Shown in pieces: positions 16,813 to 24,160 of a DNA stretch of 48,338 nt. Position numbers and translations under genes: made by a program. Within the stretch, counting starts at the first letter, position 1. Each line of letters opens with the position of its first letter. The notes beneath the pieces were generated by a model. That model did not search any database. It saw nothing but the letters and a program-made list of their open reading frames with translations, and was not told the DNA's origin. Source of the stretch: Mesorhizobium silamurunense (GTDB taxonomy: Bacteria > Pseudomonadota > Alphaproteobacteria > Rhizobiales > Rhizobiaceae); the NCBI RefSeq assembly GCF_014843825.1, contig NZ_JHQR01000192.1, positions 1 through 48,338 of the forward strand, in the 5' to 3' direction.

Positions 16813-17421
16813 TCAGGTCCAGGCCGAGAGAACCGTCTCCATCTCGACGGTCTCGACCTGTTGCGCGAAGCGCTGATGATAGACGGTCATCAGCGCGTCA
16901 TGCGTGGCGTCTGAGGAACTGCAAAGCGCGTCGGTGACCAGCACGACGCGATAGCCGATGTCGATCGCTCCCAACACGGTGGCAAGCACACAGACATCGG
17001 TCTCTCCGCCGGTGACGACGAGCGTATCGATCCGGCGAGCGGCAAGGGTTGTCTGCAGTCTGCCTTCCGGCCAGGGCGAATAGACATGCTTGTCGATTAC
17101 CTGCGCCGGCGGACAGAACGACGACAGCGGCGGCAGCAATTCGATCATCTCCGGACCGGCATTCTCGATCGTCATCGAGGCCCAGCGCTCATAGTAGCGT
17201 CTCCAGGTACCGACCCCCCTTCCAGGCCTTTCGGCCGGCAAGAAGCGCGTGAAAATCGTCTGCTCGGCTTTCCTCTCGACGAGGTTCACGATCCTGGGAA
17301 GGACACGGGTAATCCAGGGCGTTGCCCATTCCGAAGGTTCGGCGAATAATCTCTGCATGTCCACGCAGACATGCGCGCAACGATCGCCGAGAGGACCATA
17401 ACTCAAGCCGGAAACCGACAT
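16813..17421 (-). CDS. Isochorismatase-family cysteine hydrolase
   Basis: A 202-residue cysteine hydrolase of the isochorismatase/nicotinamidase family. The triad is visible: Asp in VCVDMQRLF (residue 21), Lys in VIDKHVYSPW, and Cys in GGETDVCVLATVLGAID. Family members hydrolyse amides, N-carbamoyl compounds, or isochorismate. The start is preceded by AGGAATC. It stands alone between the PPC gene and the DNA ligase gene, with no operon partner to name the substrate. Confidence 0.88.
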   Translation of the reverse strand: MSVSGLSYGPLGDRCAHVCVDMQRLFAEPSEWATPWITRVLPRIVNLVERKAEQTIFTRFLPAERPGRGVGTWRRYYERWASMTIENAGPEMIELLPPLSSFCPPAQVIDKHVYSPWPEGRLQTTLAARRIDTLVVTGGETDVCVLATVLGAIDIGYRVVLVTDALCSSSDATHDALMTVYHQRFAQQVETVEMETVLSAWT

Positions 17422-17585
17422 CAGGATTCCTGACGGGAGTTCATGTTGATGCGATGGCGCAAAGTGGCCGGACTGGATGGTCGAAGCTCAACATTTCGTT
17501 CCTGATTTGTGGTGAAGCAACGCCCCGCCGTGCAACTCGTTCCTGTTGGCCGGAAACCACAGCTATGGTCGAAAGTTTAAGTGGG

Positions 17586-18623
17586 ATGGAGACTTCCCAG
17601 ATTTCCGTCCAAACTGCGTCGAACAAGGAGTTTCCCCTGCCCCTGGACACGCAGCCGATGGAGGCGCGCGCCGCCGAAGAGCTGCCCGAGGATCGCGGTG
17701 CCTGGGAATACGAGCCGAAATGGGATGGGTTTCGCTGTCTCGCCTTCAAGGGCCATGACACCGTTGACCTCAGGGCGAAATCCGGGAAGCCGCTCGGCCG
17801 TTATTTCCCCGAGCTTACGGCCATGCTGCGCGGTCTCGATGCGAAAGATTTCGTTGTCGACGGAGAGATCGTAATCGAGATCGAGGGCCGCGCCTCCTTC
17901 GACGCGCTGCAGATGCGACTTCACCCGGCCGAGAGCCGGATCCAAAAACTGAGCGTGACGACGCCGGCGCAATTGATCCTGTTCGACATGCTCGTCGCGC
18001 CGGGTGGCAAGTTGCTCCTCGAAAAGGCCCTGCAAGAGCGGCGAGCAGCAGTCGAGAATTTCGTGGCGAAGGCCGATACGGCTTCCTTGCGGCTCTCGCC
18101 CTCCACCACGAGCCTCGCCACCGCCAGACAATGGCTGCAAGGCGCAGGTCATGGCTCGACCGACGGGGTTGTCGCCAAGGCGCTGGGCGGATCCTACCGG
18201 CCGGGCGAGCGCGCGATGATCAAGATCAAGCGGCTGCGCACAGCCGATTGCGTGGTCGGTGGATTCCGCTACCTGAATGGCAAGCCTCAGGTCGGGTCGT
18301 TGCTGCTCGGGCTATATAACGAGCAGGGCCAACTCGACCATGTCGGCTTCACATCGACCATCGGCAATGAGGAGCGGGCGGGGCTCACCAAGAAGCTCGA
18401 GAGTTTGCGCGGCGGGCCCGGCTTCACCGGCAAAGCGCCGGGCGGCCCGAGCCGCTGGAGCACCGAGCGCAGCGGAAAATGGGAGCCGGTACAGCCGGAA
18501 CTGGTCGTAGAGGTTCGCTTCGACCACGTCACCGCTGGCCGCTTCCGGCACGGAACAAGATTGGTGCGCTGGCGGCCCGACAAGGCTCCGCGTCAATGCA
18601 CATTCGAGCAGATCGAACGTTGA
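17586..18623 (+). CDS. ATP-dependent DNA ligase, LigC/LigD-ligase type
   Basis: A 345-residue ATP-dependent ligase made only of the adenylation and OB-fold domains. Motif I is EPKWDGFR with the adenylated Lys; VDGEIVIE is motif III, TDGVVAKAL motif IV and MIKIKRLR motif V. Rhizobia carry several such LigC/LigD-like ligases for non-homologous end joining or base-excision repair alongside Ku. No polymerase or nuclease domain is fused, and no ku gene is nearby. The start at METSQIS is tentative; MVES 21 bp upstream is possible. Confidence 0.88.
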   Translation: METSQISVQTASNKEFPLPLDTQPMEARAAEELPEDRGAWEYEPKWDGFRCLAFKGHDTVDLRAKSGKPLGRYFPELTAMLRGLDAKDFVVDGEIVIEIEGRASFDALQMRLHPAESRIQKLSVTTPAQLILFDMLVAPGGKLLLEKALQERRAAVENFVAKADTASLRLSPSTTSLATARQWLQGAGHGSTDGVVAKALGGSYRPGERAMIKIKRLRTADCVVGGFRYLNGKPQVGSLLLGLYNEQGQLDHVGFTSTIGNEERAGLTKKLESLRGGPGFTGKAPGGPSRWSTERSGKWEPVQPELVVEVRFDHVTAGRFRHGTRLVRWRPDKAPRQCTFEQIER

Positions 18624-18713
18624 GCCGCGTGCCGCGCCAGCGGAACAACCGGTCACTCCAGCGGTTCTTCAATGGAGCGAACCGGACGCCGGTTCACAAT
18701 ATTGGAGAGCGAC

Positions 18714-18994
18714 ATGGACCCCCGCAACAAGCAGCGATCCAAACAGCAAGACGAGGCCGAGGCCCCAGCCATCGAGCAGCAGGACTGGGAGTCCTTTGAG
18801 GGCGACAAGGTGCTTCCGGACAGCGTGGTCGTGGAAGAAGGCGTTCCCGACGCCGGGGAGACGGAAGAAACGCCCTCCGAAGAGGACGATGACAACCCCA
18901 GCCAGAACAGCGACGAGGCCTTGCCCGACGACGAGGAGGAGGAGGTTTGTCGAAGGATCCTTCCAAGGAGGGCAGCCGGTTCGACGAGGTCTAG
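18714..18994 (+). pseudogene. Small acidic protein, apparent 1-bp frameshift near its end
   Basis: An ATG at 18714 opens a very acidic, disordered protein (MDPRNKQRSKQQDEA, many Glu/Asp). After the run DEEEEV the frame continues into a basic, unlikely tail that runs to 19073. One base away, the same DNA reads LSKDPSKEGSRFDEV then TAG at 18992-18994, which is a far better C-terminus. A single missing base near 18942-18946, in GAGGAGGAGGAGG, would join the two. This is either a sequencing error in a repeat run or a true frameshift. The family is unknown to me; it resembles short conserved rhizobial hypotheticals. Confidence 0.55.
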
Positions 18995-19082
18995 CGGACC
19001 ACGCGCTTGCCGAGCCGATGAAGGGTGGAATGGTCCGATCGGCGCCGGTTGCGAAGGAACACCCGTCCTGTAATCGGTGCGT

Positions 19083-19295
19083 TCAATGCCGCGGTCCGCG
19101 CTTCACCAAGCGGAAGCTGTATCGGTCGCGTACGAATTCGTTGAAAAACCGACCCTTGGAGGGAGCGGCCGCGAACGCAGCGTAGGTTTCAGTCAACCTC
19201 CTCATAGTCATAGCGGTCGCCTCTCGGGACGAACCATACCGAAAGGATCTTCGTCGCCGGATCGTAATGCTGTTCCGGATGGCAGTGGAGGGCAT
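19083..19295 (-). pseudogene. KTSC-domain protein with two compensating frameshifts
   Basis: The KTSC domain (about 60 residues, often found alone or fused to lysyl-tRNA-synthetase-related proteins) is recognisable in pieces. The start MPSTAIRN and the end YAAFAAAPSKGRFFNEFVRD are in one frame. The middle, YDPATKILSVWFVPRGDRY then DYEEV, is in another. Reading from 5' to 3', a one-base loss after MPSTAIRN and a one-base gain after DYEEV would explain this. The outer frame stays open across the shifted middle, so a protein of 70 residues could still be made, but its core strand would be scrambled. Whether these are assembly errors or genuine decay cannot be told from one sequence. Confidence 0.6.
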
Positions 19296-19410
19296 GACGG
19301 ACGTCCTGTTTGCCATGCGTAATTCCTGCAGCTGTCGTGAGGTTCCGCCGTACCGTGCGTTGGCAGGACAAGGTCTTGCGAGGCCAGCCGAATTGCCTAT
19401 CTGAGGGCTT

Positions 19411-20016
19411 ATGCCATCAGCGAAATCCAGGACCGCGGCTCAGGTCCGTCAGGGCGATCTTTTCGGCGCCCCAAACAGCTTACCGCAAGGATTACACTAC
19501 CGGCCGGGGCTGATCACGCGCGATGAAGAAAGCGAGTTGGTCCGCCACATCAAAGGCCTGCCGTTCAAGCCCTTCGACTTTCATGGCCATCTTGCCAACA
19601 GGCAGGTTGTCGGCTTCGGACTGCGTTACGACTACGACCGCCGCGAGGTCGTGGAAGCACCGGCCATACCCGACTTCCTGCTGCCGCTTCGCGACAAGGT
19701 CGCCGGCTTCGCCGGCCGGCCCACGTCCGAGTTCACGCAGGTGCTGATCAACGAATACCGGCCAGGCGCCGGCATCGGCTGGCATCGCGACAAGCCCCAT
19801 TTCGAGCTCGTCGCGGGTGTCTCCCTGCTGGCGTCCTGCAGCTTCCGGCTACGCCGCAGGAACGGCGCGACATGGGACCGGGAGACGATCGAGGTCGAGC
19901 CAAGATCCGTCTATCTCATGGCCGGTCCGGCGCGCAACGAATGGGAGCATAGCATTCCGCCGCTCGCGGAACACCGCTACTCCGTCACATTTCGGACGTT
20001 GCGGCCAAAGCTGTAG
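19411..20016 (+). CDS. alkB: AlkB-like 2-oxoglutarate/Fe(II) dioxygenase
   Basis: A 201-residue AlkB-homologue (2OG-FeII_Oxy_2 family) that would reverse alkylation damage in nucleic acids by oxidative demethylation, releasing formaldehyde. The iron-binding HxD is in GWHRDK and the distal His in NEWEHSIPP; the 2-oxoglutarate-binding Arg pair lies in YSVTFRTLR. VLINEYRPGAGIGWHRDKP is the family's hallmark. It is closer to the short stand-alone type common in rhizobia than to E. coli AlkB. It lies near a DNA ligase, giving a small DNA-repair neighbourhood. Confidence 0.9.
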   Translation: MPSAKSRTAAQVRQGDLFGAPNSLPQGLHYRPGLITRDEESELVRHIKGLPFKPFDFHGHLANRQVVGFGLRYDYDRREVVEAPAIPDFLLPLRDKVAGFAGRPTSEFTQVLINEYRPGAGIGWHRDKPHFELVAGVSLLASCSFRLRRRNGATWDRETIEVEPRSVYLMAGPARNEWEHSIPPLAEHRYSVTFRTLRPKL

Positions 20017-20060
20017 GTGGCGACGTGCCCGGAGCCGATTTCCGATACGCCCCCGCGGTC

Positions 20061-20429
20061 TCACCGGTTCTGGTGGAGGACCGTCTCGGCGGCGATGAAG
20101 CCCCAGGTCATGTTGGGGCCGAGGGTCGTTCCGGCGCACTCGGCGCGCGTGCCGATCGGATTGGACATGGCAAGCCCGGCGGCGTAAAGCCCGCCGACCG
20201 AGACCCAGCGCACGGTCGGACTCTCGACCAGCGCCGCGCGCGGATAGCGCAATCCCCGGTCGAACTTGATGGTGAACACCACCTCGGCGCCGGTGTCCGA
20301 GATCATCCCGGGAAGCGCCTTATAGCTGTCGCAGCCGAGCACCGTGAGGTCGGGATGGGTTTCCGCCAGCACGGCCATCGGCCCGTCCGGCGCATCGGTG
20401 GTTACGATGATTGTTGGCCGCGCGGACAT
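20061..20429 (-). pseudogene. Chimeric ORF: 2-hydroxyacid dehydrogenase head, FAD-oxidoreductase tail
   Basis: A 122-residue open frame made of two unrelated pieces. Residues 1 to about 78 (MSARPTIIVTTDAP to SPTVRWVSVGG) are the N-terminus of a D-isomer 2-hydroxyacid dehydrogenase, before the NAD domain. From GLYAAGLAMSNPIG to WGFIAAETVL it is the C-terminus of an FAD-dependent fumarate-reductase/ketosteroid-dehydrogenase-type flavoprotein. The join falls at a VGG/GLYAAG boundary, where both families have Gly-rich sequence. A deletion of several kilobases through short homology would give this. It starts 1 bp after the DapA-family stop, so it is still translated if that operon is, but can have neither activity. 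Confidence 0.7.
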
Positions 20430-20430
20430 T

Positions 20431-21348
20431 TCAGCCTCGCCTCGGACCGGGGATGTGATCGGCGAGAGGACCCAGCGCCTCAAGCAAGGCCTTGCCTGCC
20501 TGCGTGGTGGTGTTCTCATGCGGCGCGCGCAGATTGAGCCAGCGATGATCGCCGGAACGCACGGCAAGTGCCGCCTTCATGCCGCCGATCAGCCCGGCGT
20601 CCTGCACCGCCTTGCGAAACGCCTTGATGGCGGCATCGGCGGTGGACACGTCGCGGCCTGCGCGCGCGCCGTCATACACCGCCCGGATCGCCTTGGCATT
20701 GAGGTTGACGGAGGCGGAAATGCAGCCGGCCGCGCCTGCGGCCAGGCCTTGCGTGAGCTGGCCCTCGGAACTCGGAAAGACGGAGACGTTGGGCGCGGCT
20801 GCGATCACGGCGGCGGTGTTGTCCCAGCTTCCGGCGCTGTCCTTGTAGGCGACGACCGTCTCCGGGAAGGCCGTATTGAGCCGCGCCGTCAGCGCCGGCG
20901 ACACCGGCACGCCGGAGTTCTGCGGAATGTGATAGAGGATCAGCTTGAGCTTCGGGCTGGCGACTTTCTCGATCAGCTCCGAATAGTAGCGCGCCTGCCC
21001 GTTATCGCCCGCCGCCGTGTAGAAAAATGACGGCAGCACCATGACGCCGACGCAGCCGAGCTCCAGGGCATGCCTGCTGAGCTCAATTGTGTCCGGCAGC
21101 GCGGTGACGCCCGTGCCGGGCATCATCTTGTCCGCCGGGATGCCGGCCTCGGCCAGCCACTGCAGCGCCTGCATGCGCTCGCGCGGCGACAGCGACAACG
21201 CCTCGCCGGTCGTTCCAAAAGGCGAAAGGTAATGAGCCCCTTGGGCAAGCACCCATTTCGCATGGCTCACCCACAGGTCGCGGGCGACGCTGCCGTCTTT
21301 TTCGAAGGGCGTCAGGATAGGCGCGATGACGCCTTGCACACTGTTCAT
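20431..21348 (-). CDS. DapA/NanA-family aldolase or dehydratase
   Basis: A 305-residue member of the dihydrodipicolinate synthase superfamily, Schiff-base class I TIM barrels. The Lys is in VVAYKDSAGSWDN and the Tyr relay in ILYHIPQNSGV; the N-terminus is typical (VQGVIAPILTPFEKDGSV). These enzymes do aldol cleavages or dehydrations of 2-keto acids; the neighbours (PrpD fragment, hydroxyacid dehydrogenase and flavoprotein fragments) suggest a carboxylic acid catabolic cluster that has lost most other genes. Its ATG overlaps the stop of the upstream fragment by ATGA. Confidence 0.88.
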   Translation of the reverse strand: MNSVQGVIAPILTPFEKDGSVARDLWVSHAKWVLAQGAHYLSPFGTTGEALSLSPRERMQALQWLAEAGIPADKMMPGTGVTALPDTIELSRHALELGCVGVMVLPSFFYTAAGDNGQARYYSELIEKVASPKLKLILYHIPQNSGVPVSPALTARLNTAFPETVVAYKDSAGSWDNTAAVIAAAPNVSVFPSSEGQLTQGLAAGAAGCISASVNLNAKAIRAVYDGARAGRDVSTADAAIKAFRKAVQDAGLIGGMKAALAVRSGDHRWLNLRAPHENTTTQAGKALLEALGPLADHIPGPRRG

Positions 21349-21875
21349 CGATGGTTCTCCCGGATCGTCGCGTCGCCGGCGGCAAGAGTCGCTGCCGCGG
21401 CGACTGTTCTGATGAAGAAGGCGGTCGAGGCGATGTCGAAGAAGACGTCGAAGCCTCCCTCGCTCCGCACCAGCACGGCTTCGACGCGCGTCTGCGCGAC
21501 CAGAAGCGCCGGCACGACCGCCACGCCGATGTGCTCGTTGGTCGGCGGATAGCCGTCGTGACCGTCGAGATTGTCGGTCTGGGTCGCCGCGGCGAAGGCG
21601 GCACCTGCCACGCTGACGCGCCCACCGTCGAAGATCATCCTTGCCGCGTGCCGGTCCGCGCCGGAACCGTAGAGCAGGACGGCGGCGGCGCGCGCGATGC
21701 GTCCCGCCTGCATCGGCCCGCCGGTGATGGCAATGCCCATCGTGTCGAGGAACCGCAGCGCTGACGACTTCAGAACTTCGCGCGGGAACGCGTTGGCCGA
21801 CCTGCGCAACACGAAGTCGGCGACACGGGCAAATACGGTGGAAGCAGACTCACCTTCCGCCATCCGCCGGTCCAT
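21345..21875 (-). pseudogene. MmgE/PrpD family, truncated, foreign tail
   Basis: Residues 10 to about 125 match the N-terminal part of MmgE/PrpD (2-methylcitrate dehydratase-type) proteins: VLKSSALRFLDTMGIAITGG, then AAATQTDNLDGHDGY and TNEHIGVAVVPALL. A full member has about 450 residues; this frame stops after 176. The last 45 residues, from RVEAVLVRSEGG onward, do not resemble PrpD and were not recognised, so the end may be another deletion joint. It opens the small minus-strand operon with the DapA-family gene. Loss of the C-terminal domain should abolish activity. Confidence 0.65.
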
Positions 21876-22088
21876 GCCGCCACCTTTCGCGTTCCTGATC
21901 GGTCCAAGATAACTACGAATAATTTGGTCTCATGGGCCAGGCACGTGATTAGTTTGGCGCCATCGCACAAAAAAATCGGGGGTCAAGGCGATTGCTGAGC
22001 CCGACGGCGCCGGTCTAACTTTTCGCTTTGCCACGGAGCGGCGGCTCAAGCCAGCGACGCGAGCGGATTGTAGCCGCACTTCACCGAC

Positions 22089-22262
22089 CTACGATCCCGC
22101 CGCGCTCTGCGTAATGCGTTCCAGTCCGAGCAAAAGGACCAGGGTCGCTACCAGCAGGATCATGGTGAGCGCCGCGCCCGCGAAGATGTCGCCGCGATCG
22201 GTCAGCGAGAAGATCGAAACCGGAAGCGTGACCCAGCCCGGTGGATAGACCATCACTGTCGC
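22089..22262 (-). pseudogene. C-terminal remnant of an ABC importer permease
   Basis: The translated stretch TVMVYPPGWVTLPVSIFSLT, GDIFAGAALTMIL and a final hydrophobic helix ending GLERI is the end of an ABC permease of the iron(III)/spermidine/2-aminoethylphosphonate class. All upstream parts are gone: just 5' of it on this strand lies an unrelated reductase fragment on the other strand. Confidence 0.6.
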
Positions 22263-22263
22263 G

Positions 22264-22769
22264 CCGAGTTCGAGGCGTTGGCGCCGCAGGCTCGGGCGAT
22301 TGGACCCACGGTCGTCGCCAAGTCGCTGCGGGATGCACTCGAGGCCGACACAATCATCTTGGCGGTCCCGTTCGGGGAGCATCGCGAGGTTGCGAAGGCC
22401 CTGCCGAGCTGGAAAGGCAAGACAGTCATCGACGCGATGAACGCGTTAGTTCCCGTTGAGGAGCTGGACGGTCTCCCGTCCTCCGCCTTCGTTGCGAATT
22501 CGTTCACCAGCGCCAAGTTCGTGAAAGGTTTCAATCACCTGGTTGCGGCCACCCTGGCTGCCGATCCGGTCGTCGAGGGCGGCCACCGGGTCGTCTTTCT
22601 GTCGAGCGACGACGAGGACGCGATCGCTCCCGTGGCGGCCTTGGCCAAACAACTCGGGTTCGCACCCGTCAAGCTGGGAAAGCTCAACGAGGGTGGCGCG
22701 CTGGTGCACGCACGCGGCCGCACTTGGGGCCAGCTCATCTTCCAGGATTTGTTCAAGAAGGAGCAGTAA
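22264..22769 (+). pseudogene. NADPH-dependent F420-reductase-like protein, 5' truncated
   Basis: Reads as the C-terminal about 165 residues of a Rossmann-fold NAD(P)-binding oxidoreductase of the F420-dependent NADP reductase-like group: LEADTIILAVPFGEHREV, GKTVIDAMNALVP, and the strongly typical end KLNEGGALVHARGRTWG-QLIFQDLF. The first beta-alpha-beta unit with the GxGxxG motif is absent; sequence to the left belongs to the permease remnant. Without it NADP binding is unlikely. An open frame from 22278 could still be translated. Confidence 0.7.
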
Positions 22770-22772
22770 TCG

Positions 22773-22877
22773 ATCTACGACCGCGTGATTTGGCCCGAGA
22801 AGTGCGATCCCAAAACGTCGGCCATCTATGCGCTCAACGACATCGACGTGAAGGTAATCGCCGCAAAAATATTTTGA
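22773..22877 (+). pseudogene. Short SRPBCC-type N-terminal fragment
   Basis: Immediately after the reductase fragment, the frame reads VIWPEKCDPKTSAIYALNDI-DVK then shifts to unrelated sequence and stops. The piece looks like the beginning of an SRPBCC (START-like) domain protein that is often encoded next to such reductases; only about 30 residues remain. No ATG with a ribosome site was found. Confidence 0.4.
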
Positions 22878-23115
22878 GGTCTCAGGACCTATCGGTATCG
22901 GCCGGGACGAATTTCGGTTATTCGGCCGAGCAATAACGCTTCGGAGGCGTCGCCGAAAAGTACCGTCGCCAATGCACAACAAGCATCGCTGGGCGGCCCC
23001 ACCCGGCAGCACGCCGCCGAGAAATACTGACAAGAAGAAGCATCGTTGCGGCTTGGGGTTGCCCGGCGACCGCCGGCGCGAGCACGAGCCGGCAAGAATC
23101 TCGCAGTCTCTTCGC

Positions 23116-23400
23116 TCAAGCGAGACGGCTTTGATGCCTCCCGCTTGCTGCCGCCGTCACCAGGATCCGGGCGCGACGATAGGCATCCGGGATCGATAGT
23201 GCCCACACGAACAACCCGAACGCATGTCGCCCGACGAACGATTGGTCCGGGGTTGTCGTCATGTAGCTGATCACCGAAAAGAAAAGCACGAAGAAAGCAA
23301 ACGCCAGCCCGCGCTTTGGGTCGCGTACGGCAAAATGACCGGCCCCAGGGCAGAGGGCCGCCATAGCGAGGACCAGGTAAGGATTGATTGGCTTGGCCAT
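23116..23400 (-). CDS. Small membrane protein, end of permease operon
   Basis: A 94-residue protein with about three short hydrophobic segments (YLVLAMAALCPGAGHFAV, FAFFVLFFSVISYM, FGLFVWALSIPDAYR). The pattern PGAGHF...RGLAFAF resembles small membrane proteins of unknown function in which a Pro-Gly-Gly/Ala-Gly-His motif recurs. It begins 8 bp after the upstream hypothetical protein, so it is the last gene of the permease operon. Function unknown. Confidence 0.7.
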   Translation of the reverse strand: MAKPINPYLVLAMAALCPGAGHFAVRDPKRGLAFAFFVLFFSVISYMTTTPDQSFVGRHAFGLFVWALSIPDAYRRARILVTAAASGRHQSRLA

Positions 23401-23408
23401 CGGCGACC

Positions 23409-24107
23409 TCAGGCGGCTTCGTGGACAGCGGTGATAGCGCCGCCCGCGCTCAGCGCCTCGCTCAGGGACTCCGCCTCCGCGACTGCCTTGCTGACGAGAT
23501 CGGCGGAAATCGTCGTGACGGCAAAGCGGATCTGCCGCAGCAATAGATGTGCTCCGCGCTCGCCCTGAGCGGCCTGACGGATCACCCGGGTACCGCGCGG
23601 CGAAATGACGGCTTCCTTAACGGCGGGATCGGAAAAGAGTTTTTGGAAGATCGCTACGGCGCGCTCAACCTGCCACGCAGAGGCGTGACCATCGCCCCGC
23701 ATCAATAGTGAAGTTTCCATCTCCGGCGGCGCCATCCATTCAGGCAAGTCATGGACGAGCGAATAATATTCAGCACCGGTCGGGCGGGCGAGAGCGCCAA
23801 TCGCTGGCCGGCCACGTTCGCTAACTTCGCTGAGTGTCACCCGGAGCCAGAGCTGCGGCAGTCGACGCGTCACCATCGTATCGGCAAGGAGTTCGATCCG
23901 GACCTGCCTGCCGTCCTCAAGGCGACTGACGAGAATGGGGAAATGGTCGGGGGCGAAGCTCATCCGCGCGTCGGGAAAGAGCCTCGCCGCCTCATCCAGA
24001 AGCCCCCTGCGTTTCGCGAGGGAGGCACGATGGTCGCTGATCGCGCGCTTGCCTATCCAAGCGCAGGAGGCGACGACAAAGGCCGAAAACGCAAGTGTGG
24101 TGATCAT
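23409..24107 (-). CDS. Hypothetical protein with N-terminal membrane anchor
   Basis: A 232-residue protein with one hydrophobic segment at the start (TLAFSAFVVASCAWIG), then a basic stretch (KRAISDHRASLAKRRG) that would stay in the cytoplasm, then a soluble alpha/beta region. I do not recognise the family. It follows the APC permease by 53 bp that contain a 10-bp stem-loop, so it may be expressed at a lower level than the permease. In this setting a regulatory or accessory role for amine uptake is possible. Confidence 0.75.
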   Translation of the reverse strand: MITTLAFSAFVVASCAWIGKRAISDHRASLAKRRGLLDEAARLFPDARMSFAPDHFPILVSRLEDGRQVRIELLADTMVTRRLPQLWLRVTLSEVSERGRPAIGALARPTGAEYYSLVHDLPEWMAPPEMETSLLMRGDGHASAWQVERAVAIFQKLFSDPAVKEAVISPRGTRVIRQAAQGERGAHLLLRQIRFAVTTISADLVSKAVAEAESLSEALSAGGAITAVHEAA

Positions 24108-24124
24108 TGAGATCGCCTTGCAAG

Positions 24125-24152
24125 GACGGGCGGCACAGCAGCGCCGCCCGTC
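24125..24152 (-). terminator. Stem-loop after the permease gene
   Basis: A perfect 10-bp GC stem (GACGGGCGGC with GCCGCCCGTC) and an 8-nt loop, 9 bp downstream of the permease stop. No T-run follows on the minus strand, so it is more likely an RNA-stabilising or partially terminating element than a full terminator. Confidence 0.6.
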
Positions 24153-24160
24153 TGGTTGAC

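Noticed and set aside
15849..22877. A genomic island bounded by attachment sites
   Set aside because: No integrase, transposase, tRNA or flanking direct repeat could be found, so only gene decay is claimed.
22889..23206. Minus-strand frame of 105 codons next to the fossil belt
   Set aside because: Ser/Arg/Pro-rich composition, no ribosome site and no recognised motif.
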